Part shown: piece by piece, positions 23,848-34,483 of the stretch
Layout of the letters: each line of letters starts with the position of its first letter
Position numbering within the stretch: position 1 is the stretch's first letter
Made by a program: the position numbers and the translations under genes
Notes under the pieces: generated by a model
The model's database searches: none
What the model saw: the letters and a program-made list of their open reading frames with translations, nothing else
What the model was told of the DNA's origin: nothing
Assembly: GCA_032622095.1 (NCBI GenBank)
Contig: CP136061.1
Coordinates: 235,555,815-235,619,814 of the forward strand
Reading direction: 5' to 3'
Length of the DNA stretch: 64,000 nt
From: Siphonodentalium dalli
Lineage: Eukaryota; Mollusca; Scaphopoda; Gadilida; Siphonodentaliidae

Positions 23848-24413
23848 CCCTTTACACAACAACGGCCCTGTGCCAATGCATTCTCTTATATATGCGAGTC
23901 GACCATAGGTCGCCTCGCATATATAAGAGAATGCATTGGCTTAACATATTAAAAATGATAAAAATGTAAGAAAAAATTATAAAATTGTTGTAAGAAAAAA
24001 TGGTAAAAAGTGTTAAAAAAAGATTTTTTTTAGGCCAATGCTTTCTCTTATATATGCGAGGCGACCTATGGTCGACTCGCATATATAAGAGAATGCATTG
24101 GCTTAACATATTAAAAATGATAAAAATGTAAGAAAAAATTATAAAATTGTTGTAAGAAAAAATGGTAAAAAGTGTTAAAAAAAGATTTTTTTTAGGCCAA
24201 TGCTTTCTCTTATATATGCGAGGCGACCTATGGTCGACTCGCATATATAAGAGAATGCATTGGCACAGGGTATAACTGTAACCATCACAATGTTGTCAAT
24301 GAGCCGGTTCCAATGATATCCATATTTGTATGGTTTTATTGAGACAGACCCAAGATAATTTAGGCTGTTGCAGCTTTATTTGGCCGTTTTTGGCCGGTTT
24401 GTTGGGTAAAGGG
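23848..24413. mobile_element. TTAA-flanked MITE with three hairpins, 566 bp
   Basis: TTAA lies at 23844-23847 and 24414-24417. The ends are ccctttacacaac and gttgggtaaaggg (inverted, 12 of 13). The interior holds three copies of the 69-bp hairpin (23871-23940, 24034-24102, 24196-24264), separated by A/T-rich spacers. Spacer plus hairpin is an exact 162-bp tandem duplication (spacers begin at 23941 and 24103). The sister element at 57568 has two hairpins. No coding capacity; the repeated peptide frames on the minus strand are by-products. Confidence 0.92.
23871..23940. repeat. 69-bp palindromic hairpin module, first of three
   Basis: Arms gccaatgcattctcttatat / atataagagaatgcattggc around a centre containing gtcgaccataggtcgcc. 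The same sequence recurs at 21430, 24034, 24196, 57594 and 57742, with half or degenerate copies at 9716-9830, 21716 and 58009-58130. Confidence 0.92.
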
Positions 24414-24469
24414 TTAACATCGCTTCAGCCGCTAGTTCAGATCATAATCATAGAGACAAAAACTATCGT

Positions 24470-24530
24470 AACGAAGCACAAACTTGAAATTAATAACTTT
24501 CATATAGAAAATACTAAGCATCTTCTCTGT
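24470..24530 (+). other. 55-60-bp fragment of another LINE inside R1 copy 2
   Basis: 'cttgaaattaataactttca' and the following bases match, inverted, 27930-27990 in the second LINE, where the sequence reads 'KLETNNFHIENTKHILCG'. R1 copy 1 lacks this block at the corresponding place (near 15770-15790), so it is an insertion in copy 2. Confidence 0.7.
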
Positions 24531-24785
24531 GCGTAACACAGACAGTGGATGAGACTACTAGTAAAACAATAAGCTAAGCTTGGAGCCAGGAAATATAATT
24601 TCAAGAACTGACTTGTGTGCAAAAATTTACATAAATCACATACAATTAGCACGAGAAGTCATGTGGAATACACAATAAAATTGCAAATAATGAAATTAAA
24701 TTTATCAATTAAGGCTTCACATCGCAATATGTTAAGTATTTTTTAATGTCGGATTTTGCAATGACATGATATTTATGAATCGGGC

Positions 24786-26040
24786 GTGAGCCTTTAACAA
24801 TGCGTAAAATTGACGGTCGGGTGGGTGACACAGATAAGAAGGTCGTCTTTCACCCAACCGGCAGCGTCAATTCACACATCTACTGTTTGGTGTCTTTCAA
24901 AGTTAAACGTTTTTCTTCAAGCATCGTGTCAAACTTTGAAAAAACTCGAATACCAACCTCATTTTCCGACAGTCAAACTATCTTGGGAGATTTTGGCGAC
25001 TGTTTTGGAGCAACATGCTCAACTTGAGTAGAATATTTTGGAGCAACTGGCTCAACTTGAGTAGATTGTATTGAAGCAATTCAGTAAATGTGCCCATGGC
25101 CTGTGGTGCATGCAGATTCTGGAACAGAAGCAATATCGGTCTCTTCAACTGGAGTAGCTATAGCGATACATTGACTATTTTGTTCTGACTCTGTCTGATT
25201 GCTGGCATCAACGCATTTCCTTGCAGACACAATCGCAAAAAAGGTGCAATGTCCAGCTGATGGTCGAGGTCCAGCAATTTTATGAGCGTCTGGAAATGAG
25301 AGTTGTTTCTCAGCTTTACTTTTATGTACTTTAAATTCATACTGCCCAGAGTCGAGAGTATAGGCAGGGAGACCACAGACACATACTTTATTTTGTTTTA
25401 AACATAACACACTGAGCGCTATGGTAATGTATTACTTTACAATTAATGGACCCATGCATGTTGTTTTGTGCAATTCGTATGTTCGTGACCTGGGCCAGAA
25501 TACTGCACATATGATGTCTTTGTTCTTACAGTTCTCTTTGCCATGGCCATACTTCTGACATTGAAAACACCGCAAAGGGGATGGTACAAAAGTAGTCACT
25601 GAAAGTTTCATGTATCCAACCTTCAGCTCCGGTGGGAGTTTAGACCGATCGGTGGTCAGAACATAGATGTTTAATAATACTTTCTTTCATCCAATTTGTT
25701 TGAGCATTCTGTGAACATTTGTGACTCCAAGTGGAGGCAACTCAGCCACTATCTCAGACTCATACGAATCACATTTCAGGGGTTCTCTATACACAGCCCT
25801 AAGGTCTATGGTGAGTAACCAATACATGTGTTTGTGCAAGAGATGTTAACTGTAATGTCGATCGTCAGATTGATCTCTGTTTGAACATTCAATCGGGAGA
25901 GAGCCATTTACTGGCCAAGTCCAGATTGGCTTGACATATTTCAATTGTCCAGAAATATTTGAATCGTTTAAATATTGAATACAGATATGATCGACGAAAA
26001 TTTCTGAAGGATTGGATTCCCACATGCAGATGAAACAGTT
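24786..26040 (-). pseudogene. ORF1-like (CCHC) pseudogene of R1 copy 2
   Basis: Minus-strand remnant of the same ORF1 protein as at 19631. It carries a good zinc knuckle, 'RCFQCQKYGHGKENCK' (25529-25572), preceded by 'ELKVGYMKLSVTTFVPSP', as expected for this family. Downstream are 'KCVDASNQTESEQ' (about 25190-25215) and a tail with repeated 'QVEPVAPK'-like residues. Upstream DNA (25700-25960) aligns with the 'EILAELAAQGVTDV' region of copy 3 but is broken by stops and shifts. No intact frame spans the domain, so it is inactive. It ends at the shared 3' region. Confidence 0.8.
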
Positions 26041-26110
26041 TATGTGGATTCCCTCTCAACTTTGCGGAATGTGTCTACATTTTTATTCCTAGCCACACAT
26101 AAGGCTACCA

Positions 26111-27080
26111 CGGCACTTTCTCATACGCTGGATTCTTTGTATTTTGGAACCGTACGCCGGCATATAAATGGATCCCATCTATAGCGAATACCCAAGAATT
26201 CAGCCATTTACTTTATATTCGCAACAGGCTTCGGCTGTCCATATCGCGTAACACATATATATTAACCGATAATCTCACTGTTAATATGATTGTAGTACTA
26301 TAATTTGTTCCTGTGTCATATAATACGCGGTAATTATAACTATAATGTGCCTATAATATTTCCGCCACTGTTCGATGGATAACATTTTGACACTTGGGTC
26401 AAAACTATGAACCATATACTGAGTATATATCTCAGTGGCGATGTGACGTAGCAGGTCATCATTCCTACGTTCAATACGTGGTTTTTGTTTGTTAGTTTGA
26501 GTTGCCATATGAAAAGCAAATATCTCCATAATATATCGCCCAAATGTATTTGCTGTAGCCCATATAGCGAATCGATGTACTGCTGCAATTAACACAAACA
26601 AATGATAGTAGTTTGAACATTGATGTACATATGTATCACGTTGCCCATTACAATATCTTGGTATAGCTTAGTGTGCCACCAATGAGTTGAATTTGGTATA
26701 TTCTGTTCCCACATAGGTCTGTGTACTGGAAACGCCCAAATCCGTTGCGCTGGTGTACACAATTTTAAATCAGACTGTGGTAATGTGACACATCGAATAA
26801 AGATATTTGGAATCTTCAACACAGCACGGATTGTCATACCACCTTATCATGTACTCGGTTGCTGCTTATACAGCTCTTTTTTGTAGATAGTATATAAAAT
26901 TCGATTTGATATTTTGTCATAGTGTGTACGTTAAGTCACAAACAGCGTAAATTGCCAGGGGAAGACAATGGAATTTTCTCCATGTGTAGCATAATCATGT
27001 CAACCACGCAGGCGTGTGTGTGTGGGGTCCTAATCTGTGACTCCTGGCATCCTGTCATCGGTGACATCTCCAGTCTCTTT
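26111..27080. other. Spacer with no recognisable gene
   Basis: No domain-bearing frame and no strong repeat. Confidence 0.45.
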
Positions 27081-27170
27081 AAAAGTCGACGGTAATCTTA
27101 TCAATTCAATTCAATTTTATTCTTTAAAAGTCGACGGTAATCTTATCAATTCAATTCAATTTTATTCTGG
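27081..27170 (-). repeat. LINE 3' tail with 45-bp tandem duplication
   Basis: On the minus strand the sequence ends in 'aataaaattgaattgaattg', a short-repeat tail typical of CR1/L2-like LINEs. The 45-bp block with 'aaaagtcgacggtaatctta' is present twice (27081 and 27126), duplicating the tail and the adjacent DNA. Confidence 0.7.
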
Positions 27171-27337
27171 CCATCAATAATGATATTACAGACTATATCA
27201 GAATGAGATGCATATATGCATGTACATGAGTGTATATATGAAAAATAAAGTATGCTGTTTATGATTGTTGCTTTCATAGATGGTGTTAATAATAATAGAT
27301 TTATTCTATTATGTTCACGTTAGTGGGGTTTATGTTA

Positions 27338-27550
27338 TTAATGCTGCTTAGCCTCAAGAGGACTAAAACTTTTCCGACGAAAAACGACATGTTCTTTGTG
27401 ATTTTGTTTATTTTCGGGAATTGAATAATTGCAGTAACTTATGTCAGTTTGGGCGAATATATCTATCTCAACTCGTGATTTTTTTGGGCACTTAAGTATA
27501 ATGTGGTATTCATCGCACAGTTCTAAATCACAGAGTGTTGATTTAAACAT
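27338..27550 (-). pseudogene. LINE ORF2 C-terminal motif
   Basis: It reads 'TLCDLELCDEYHIILKCPKK', matching the C...DEYHF..CP motif that closes ORF2 proteins of many CR1/L2-like LINEs. It is separated from the preceding ORF2 segment by the inserted LINE fragment. It ends with a stop close to the 3' region. Confidence 0.7.
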
Positions 27551-28135
27551 ATTTTATTGTATATCAATTATATACATGGGATTGGGAAACAAGTTGTGTC
27601 AACTTAGTGACGTCCCTCTCCCGCACAAAAGGTGTAACATAACATTTAAACAAGATGACAGGATGAGATATGTGAATATTTAAGCAGGGAAACAGATGTG
27701 AATAAGTGTGCAGAGTGTACTATGAGTGGGGTTTTATTGTGTCCAGTTTTTCCCTGACGTTGTCATAAGTTGTGTCTAAAAGGGTCAGGCATTTAAATTT
27801 TAAATAGTTTTCAATGACAGGTTGTCATAATAGAGAAAAATATATGTTACCCAAAACGTTTGGTTGCAGTAATGTTGGACTGTGTAATTTGAAATAGCAA
27901 TATATTTCTTCTGTGATCATTTTCAGAGATTCCACAGAGAATATGCTTAGTATTTTCTATATGAAAGTTATTAGTTTCAAGTTTGTGGTAAAATAGTCTT
28001 CTCTGGTTGGTGAACAGTGGAAGAAGAAATGACTATAGCATCCTCCTTCGGGAAACCGCATTGACATTTAGGACTATCTGCTATGTGATTATTGTGCATG
28101 TCACTCTTTAAGTATAGCTACAATAATTTCCGAGC
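27545..28135 (-). mobile_element. 5'-truncated 3' fragment of a second LINE family
   Basis: Minus strand. Segments read 'DSPKCQCGFPKEDA', then 'KLETNNFHIENTKHILCG' and 'RNILLFQITQSNITATKRF'. This is the Cys-rich C-terminal domain of ORF2 in another LINE group, with at least one frameshift. It is followed by a 3' region containing 'ccctctcccg' that recurs at about 55725-55830 and 57235-57330. It lies within the older LINE. Confidence 0.7.
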
Positions 28136-28139
28136 TTAC

Positions 28140-28790
28140 AATGGTTCACACTAACCTTCCGTCTATGACAAACGAAGGGAGCTTATTCCACTCATGTGTT
28201 GTGTTTAGGAAGAATGAATTCCTATAATGTGCGGTTGTCCAGTGGTACGAGTATAAAAAACGCGGTTGTTTAAAATTGTACCGGTTGTTTGATATGTGTG
28301 CTGCCCGGGCTGGTAGAAGTAGGGTGAGATAATCTGGAGTTTCTTCATTGGTTATTTAAAAAAGTGTTTGTAGGTGGTGTTTCTCCCTGAGCTCCCTAAG
28401 GTTGGACCACCCCACTTCGAGTAAAGCATTTGTATTGGAGACAGAGCGGGTTAACCCGGTCACTATTCTGGCGGCGTCCACGTGTATACGTTCAAGTTTG
28501 TCCATCCAGTATTGTGGTGCATAATCCCAAAATGAATCTGCATAATCCATTATTGTTAGAACGTAAGTTTTGTAATTTTTTTCTAACGTGTTTGCACTTA
28601 AGCTGTATTTGAATCGTCTTATTTGTGAGATGCGGGACGAAACTCTCTTCATTATATTATTAATGTGATCGTTCCAGTCTAAATTTGATAGAATATTTGA
28701 ATTTCGACACCAAGGTGTATAAATGTATGTGACGTTTCGAATGAGATGTTTTGGTCTTGAAATACAAGTGTGGGGTTTGTTTGTTTGCCC
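28140..28790 (-). pseudogene. LINE reverse transcriptase, post-catalytic region
   Basis: The minus-strand open stretch at 28356-28690 contains 'LDWNDHINNIMKRVSSRI', 'TLEKNYKTYVLTIMDYADSF' and 'LERIHVDAARIVTGL', the well-known thumb and post-RT segment of CR1/L2-like LINEs. The preceding 'HTFIHLGVEIQ' lies in a different frame, which shows a frameshift near 28700. Downstream to 28140 further conserved residues ('YLTLLLPARAA', 'EWNKLPSF') can be read. It is interrupted and not functional. Confidence 0.85.
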
Positions 28791-28812
28791 GATAACCAGG
28801 GGGGGGGGTCGG

Positions 28813-30102
28813 AAAAATTTCCAGACACGTATGCTACTTTTTGCCGATGACCACTTTTTGGACCCACACACCCTCGACCCCAATTTTTTTTCCATTTCAT
28901 AGAGTTTTTTCCGGCCATGTTTTGACACCCACCCCTTGTGGAACGCAAAACACAAACACACAGAGAGAACCAGGACCAAACCTCCTACATTGAGATTCAG
29001 TGAATCCAGTAATGAACAACAGGACTGGTCTCTAGCAGTATATTCTTGACTGCAGTGGATTTTGTCCCTAGAAACACCATATTCACACTATATATGACCA
29101 TGGAAATACTATAGATTTGTGCAAGAGATGCTGATTTAAAAAAAAAAAATAGAGCTCTCGAGGACTGAGACACCAAAGCTCCAGGAATGAGACATAATAT
29201 TTTTGGGACAGGGAAGCTGATAATCGGAAAATAGGGTTTTTTCCCTGATTTAAGTCAAGAAGTAAACCATATGAGGTAAGCAAGTCCTCATGCAGTGACA
29301 CCACATGCATGCTATATAGTATATGATCATAGTAATGGCCCAAATATGTGCAAACATACATTAAAAAACATCATATAAAAAATTACTACAGTTCTGGGAA
29401 GGAGACATCAATTCTTTGGATATAGGGATGCTGATAATATGTAATTAGGGATTATCATAGTTGAACACATACTCACAGTTGACTGTTTAAAAATACCTTA
29501 TACAATGTAGGCTATACGTTCGATTTAGCTATATATAAGAAATGAAATTGGTCAGTTGAAATTGGAATAACGATAGGTGCTAGTGAGCTAGACAGCAAGT
29601 ATTCCGCTGACTAAAAGTTAACTGTGTATCATGTATGTTCTGTGGTTGTGATGCCAGTGGGAGGGATGTGCATGACATCTCTTTTGTCACATATGAGATA
29701 ATTGTGTTATCCACTCACACGTCTAGGTAATACTAGTAGGTATGTTACATGTTTATACATCAGTGTTTAATGTCCATGTTTGACCAGATTTGGCATTAAA
29801 TTTATTTCTTTAAAGTTATCCTTATTTGATGTTAATTACATAGAATACTGCATGGGTGATTCAGCTGCATTAAGAATACTTTCCCTTGTAATAAAGAGGC
29901 ACATACCAACATCCAATGGCCCTAGTGTGTTTAGTGTTGCTGCAGTTCCTTATTATTGATTGCATAGTGTTACAAACCAGTACAAACAAGTAAAAATCCA
30001 ATAAAAGGTGTGAAGGAAAACAAATAATTTTGTCACGGAAAAAATTGCTTTGGGCTTATTTTGACACCCACCACCCCCAGCATACGTGTCGGAAATTTTT
30101 TT
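28813..30102. mobile_element. 1.29-kb inverted-repeat element inside the LINE
   Basis: The left end 28813-28835 (aaaaatttccagacacgtat...) is inverted at 30079-30102 (agcatacgtgtcggaaattt...). The match is about 22 of 24. The LINE RT coding sequence stops at one end and resumes at the other. A run of G lies just outside the left end (28799-28808). No transposase frame is seen. The target duplication is not clear. Confidence 0.65.
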
Positions 30103-30109
30103 GATATTT

Positions 30110-30540
30110 ATTCTAGGTCTTGATTTAGATCGATTTCAAGGATGGTCAGGTCATAATGGGATGCGATAATGCATGTGTCGTAGGCGTACATTCTAGTTGT
30201 TGAAATAAGGTTATCCGGGAGATCATTGATGTACGATAAAAACAGAAAAGGTCCGAGTATTCACCCCTGAGGCACTCCAGTGGGGACCAATTCTAACTCG
30301 GAGTATATGTATTATTCAACAAGACTCTTTGTTGTCTGTTAAACAGATAGTCCTCCAACCAAATGGACAGCTGACCATAAATCCATACTTGTCTAATTGA
30401 TGTATCAAACTCTTATGCCAGACCCTCTCGAGCGCCTTTGAAATATCACAAAAAATAGCACAGGTGTGCAAGTTGTTGACGAGTCTCTGACATAGGTTAT
30501 GATACATATCCAGAAGTTGATATGTTGTACTATGTCCCTC
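30110..30540 (-). pseudogene. LINE reverse transcriptase core, mutated active site
   Basis: Minus strand. It shows 'STTYQLLDMYHNLCQRL' and 'CAIFCDISKALERVWHKSL', the F-D-x-S-K-A region that supplies the first catalytic aspartate. Then, in other frames, come 'YLFNRQQRVLLNN', 'VPTGVPQG' and 'MYAYDTCIIA'. The last corresponds to the FADD box, but the first aspartate is replaced by tyrosine. Frameshifts occur near 30310 and a stop interrupts the GVPQG segment. The enzyme is dead. Confidence 0.85.
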
Positions 30541-30542
30541 AG

Positions 30543-30561
30543 TATATATATATATATATAT
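30543..30561. repeat. (TA)n microsatellite
   Basis: An uninterrupted TA run at the point where LINE similarity ends upstream of the RT core. Confidence 0.9.
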
Positions 30562-32762
30562 TAAGCAGGATTGGTGTCGATATAGGAGGCAGTTACAGAG
30601 TGTTCATTACTGTTCCGATTAGTCAACATTGAACCATGAGCCCTGTTCAACGGGCATCTCATAAGATTATCGCCCGCTTTAAAAGAGACTGCCATCCTCC
30701 CCACTAATTTCGTAATACCGCCAGTAAAGTACATTTTGACTAGGGGATTTGTCCCAATTTTTACCAGTTTAACTGACATCGCGTTTCCAGCATACCAAAC
30801 TCTGGACATGCAGAGTGAACTGTTGCAACATCGAACCTAATTGGAACTATCAAACTGCTTATTGGAATACATTATACGTCGAAACAAACGGTATCGATGG
30901 CAGCTGTAGCCTATAGGGTCAAACGGTCGCTTTTCATTGTGTTCGATCAACTGACACAGGGCATGTCGGTGAGATACTAACGTGCATTCGCCGTGCTGCG
31001 CGTGCAGAATATAGTGCAGGCATCACGTGCCACCCATGCGTATTAATGCACCGCACGATGGATACGCGCGCTGTGTTTCGAATTAAGTCGATTAATCGGA
31101 AATTTACGACAGCTTTAGTGAATTGTGGTTGTCAGACGAACATAATGTTATGGGATTCCCAGAGACTTCGTCACTTAACTAGGGAGTTAGAGCGACATGC
31201 GACAGTTGGGAATACGTTTAAATACAAATGCACCACACAGAGATGTTGATCCGCATCCGCATGCAGACCCATGAACTGCAGTTCCCACTGTCATTGGACT
31301 CTATTAGACATGCAGAGAAAATGCAACTCCAGTTCTCGCTTAGTTCAAAACGTCACAGTTTGGGCATGCGACGAAAAACACTTTGGCTCACACCTATAAT
31401 GAATACATGTTCTGAAGATGTTTTCTATGGAGTGGTACGGTCGATTTGCTTCAAATTTTCGGCGATGTTAGTAGAATGTTACATTCCTCCAGTTGTCATA
31501 GCCCCTGAATACTAACTTATCAGTTTCACGCACCCGAACAAGTACACAATATGTCTTTAAGGGTCAAACGCACGTTTCGAAATGGATTTTCTTAAACATT
31601 TGTGACTGCTTTAGTCTTCATTATATTTGAGGGTGTGATGTTATATTATGCAATTAAAAATTTGAACTCAACATTACGATACAAACGAAGCATCCTCTCA
31701 TAGAGCCGAGTCAATAAACTATTTGGTGATTGGAGTGATGTGTGAAATTATTAATTATTCTAGCAGTTCTCGATACTGAAGGTAAATAATAATTTCAACC
31801 TCTCAAAACAATCCATTGTTTTTGTCTCCGTTACTAGTTGCTCAGATTCTACATACAATGAAGATGATGATGTGTAAAATCGAAGTTTTTCGCCAAATAC
31901 TTCCAGAGTAATTCTTTGTTGAAAATCTCTTGGCATTTTTGGCTCGATGTATGTAAAACGTGCGTCTGCCCCTTAAGTATGATCCTTCTATTTTGAGAAA
32001 TAACCAAGAACCACTGGAAGTTGTGGAATTTTATGGTTGTATTGTATTGTATTGGTGGACGTTTTTGTGTTTTGCGTCAGTCGTTCTCGCGATGTAGATT
32101 TCAAGTATTTATCTCAATGATGAGGATATGTAGACCTTATGTTGACTGTACATTTTGTGGAAGGGGGCATACATGTATACCAAGGATGTTGCCTTTTTAC
32201 TTTTCAACGTTTCTGGAACCAGAAAAGACACATTATTGTACATCATAAGAACGGCGATACAGTTAATTTGTGGAATACAGGGATACATCCTGATTATGTT
32301 AGAGTTAATGATGATGATCATGATAGTATATATGTGCAGTAGAGATAGTATCTCAGTGAATTAACAAATGCCTACGGCCGTAGAATGTACGCAACAAGTG
32401 TCTTCTGTTGTCGAAGGTACTCCAAAAGTGCCTACTGCTGTGTAGAAGGTAATTAACAAAATGACGAAAATTTGACAATTATAACTCTGACTTGGACAAA
32501 AACAATATGGTTGAAACAGGCATAAAATTCAAATCATATCTCAAAAAGTTGTTCCATGTCCATGTTGTTCATGGCATGTCCATCCTCGACTGAGGTTCGT
32601 GTTCAACTGAAACTCGAGTGTTCATATGTCTCATATGTATGACGTCAACGTAAACAACTGCATGCGTGTATACATGGAGCTGTGAATCTGTAGTACATGC
32701 TTGTATGAGAAACTCCAACGACTGAAACTCAGTACAAATATGGATTGGATCAAAATTAACTC
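30562..32762. other. Spacer with no recognisable gene
   Basis: The frames at 31046-31515 and 32021-32364 overlap in several phases, have no domain and look random. No clear repeats. Confidence 0.45.
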
Positions 32763-32766
32763 TTAA

Positions 32767-33286
32767 AGGTGGATTATCTCTTTGTAAACATGTATTATAT
32801 AGTTACCGGGGTATAAAATATTAGATCTGATTCGAGGACTCCTGTCCGGAAATGCTTCTATCGATTAATATTCATTTTATTTCGAATATTTTCTGGTCTA
32901 ACAGGGTGTGGTTGTTTAGCTAACGAACAATAGTGGTAACTGTTAACAGAGACCAGAAATTTGATGGTGTAATTTTGTCACAAATAAACATTAATTATAC
33001 TCATTATCGCTTAAAATTATGGAATAAAACTATACAACCAATCAATCCGGGACATTTGACGTTCGGTACGTAGCCATAGGAACAGCCTAATGCTCTCTAT
33101 CGCTATAAGGTATCACCCGAATGGTCTGTTCTAAAAATAGATAAATAAAGGGTCCCAATAAAATATTTGAAATCAAATCAATATTAATTGATAGAAGCCT
33201 TTCCGGACAGGGGTCTTCAGTTCATATTTATTATTTTATACCCACGCAACTATTTCAAATTTGTTATTTAAAGAGATAATCCATCT
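32767..33286. mobile_element. TTAA-flanked MITE, 520 bp
   Basis: TTAA lies at 32763-32766 and 33287-33290. The ends are aggtggattatctctttg and, inverted, agatggattatctcttta. The inverted similarity runs about 135 bp inward (for example tgtccggaaa...gcttctatc near 32848 against 33198). It has no coding capacity. Confidence 0.85.
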
Positions 33287-33290
33287 TTAA

Positions 33291-33905
33291 TCCCCACACT
33301 TTCCCTGTTTCTGTGTACCCTAAAATATAGTCCCATATTATGAACGTCAATTAGTGCAATGATGATATGACCGAACACTCAAAGCGTGATCTATATGGGA
33401 TACCTTGTATAGCGGACCAGATATGATAAATTCATGTTCTATCGAATCTCGAACCACTCTAGAACTTTCCTGATGGGATTCACAGCCTCACGGGTTTGAT
33501 CTAAAAGGTTTTCTGTCGTCTGCGTCAATATAGCTGCGATTGGCATGGTGACAGCTGATGTCGTTTGTCACGTGCTCAACAGGGGGCGTCATTGTTACAA
33601 CGATTTTCGATCCCGCGGCAGGGAGCCACAATCGCTATGTAAAACTGTCGCAAGGCAAATCATGAATGATTATTTGACACATGCAGTGGGTGTTACGCTA
33701 TAACATGCAAGGAAACGTTTCTTTGTATATTCAGTTCGAAAAAAAAAACCAGAATGTACATGTAAAGTGGACACCCGTGTTCTTATAGAGAAATACATAC
33801 ATGCAGACGTTGCGTTTTAATTGGTCACCGCATATTACTGTGAACCATGCAACGGCCGTTCTCTTCCACTATATATGCATTAAACGGACATATGATTCAG
33901 TGAAA
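33291..33905. other. Spacer with no recognisable gene
   Basis: No domain or repeat. It ends with A, immediately before a Helitron TC start. Confidence 0.45.
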
Positions 33906-33927
33906 TCTCATATATATTTTGAAGACC

Positions 33928-33972
<45 letters not shown>

Positions 33973-34483
33973 ATGTCATTTATACAAATCTACGATTCTC
34001 GACCGATCGGGACGAAACTTGGTACGTGTGTGTAGTTTGACCAGGCGGTCGACGTTGTCGTGTTGCCGAGCCCGTGCGACGCCAGCTTCGCGCATGCGCA
34101 GACCAGATCTCGGAAACGGGTGGAGCTATCGACTTGAAATTTGGTATGTGAATGTATCTTGCCCCGGATACGAATTTTATCGGGTCGCCGAGCCCGTGCG
34201 ACGCCAGCTTCGCGCATGCGCAGACGAGATCTGGGAAACGGGTGGAGCTATCGACTTGAAATTTGGTATGTGAACGTATCTTGCCACGGATACGAATTTT
34301 ATCGGTTCGCCGAGCCCGTACGACGCCAGCTTCGCGCATGCGCAGACCGGATCTCGGAAACGGGTAGAGCTATCGACTTGAAATTTGGTTTTTGAATAGC
34401 CCGGACAACGTCGGGCTGGGTCGAGCTATCGACTTGAAATTTGGTTTTTGAATAGCCCGTACAACGTCGGGCTCATCGGCTAG
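33906..34483 (+). mobile_element. Helitron 1 of a tandem array, non-autonomous
   Basis: It starts TCTCATATATATTTT after an A. It ends CTAG, preceded by a GC hairpin (gcccg...cgggc) about 7 nt upstream, as in Helitron 3' ends (CTRR after a hairpin). The 5' part has a CTGT microsatellite (33932-33972). The centre has three units of an exact 122-bp tandem repeat (marker cgcatgcgcaga at 34091, 34213 and 34335). The 3' hairpin block is itself duplicated (34398 and 34453). No Rep/helicase is encoded. Confidence 0.82.

Larger units (their letters stand above)
23820..26110 (-). mobile_element. R1 copy 2: ORF1-only element, minus strand
   Basis: Read on the minus strand: ORF1 remnant (about 26040-24786), then the 3' region shared with copies 1 and 3, then the TTGATTGATTGG-type tail (plus-strand reading at 23821-23834). 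A TTAA MITE (23848-24413) sits just inside the tail. Copy 1 shows the empty site (gagggtttaacgttgttttagccg near 15700). A fragment of about 55 bp at 24470-24530 belongs to a different LINE. There is no ORF2. The 5' boundary is uncertain. Confidence 0.75.
27105..30540 (-). mobile_element. Decayed CR1/L2-like LINE, minus strand, twice interrupted
   Basis: Pieces in order on the minus strand are: RT core (30110-30540), an interrupting 1.3-kb element (28813-30102), the post-RT region (28140-28790), an inserted 3' fragment of a second LINE (about 27545-28135), the C-terminal cysteine/histidine motif (27338-27545) and the 3' tail (27105-27170). The endonuclease and N-terminal parts are missing; upstream of the RT core lies a (TA)n tract. 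The identification rests on the RT and downstream motifs. Confidence 0.8.

Noticed and set aside
23852-24244. A 130-codon minus-strand frame with an internal peptide repeat
   Set aside because: It is produced by the 162-bp duplication inside a MITE and reads through hairpins and A/T spacers.
21430-24264. CRISPR-like array of palindromic repeats
   Set aside because: The spacers are the same A/T-rich sequence and not unique, the setting is eukaryotic, and the repeats lie inside transposons with inverted ends.
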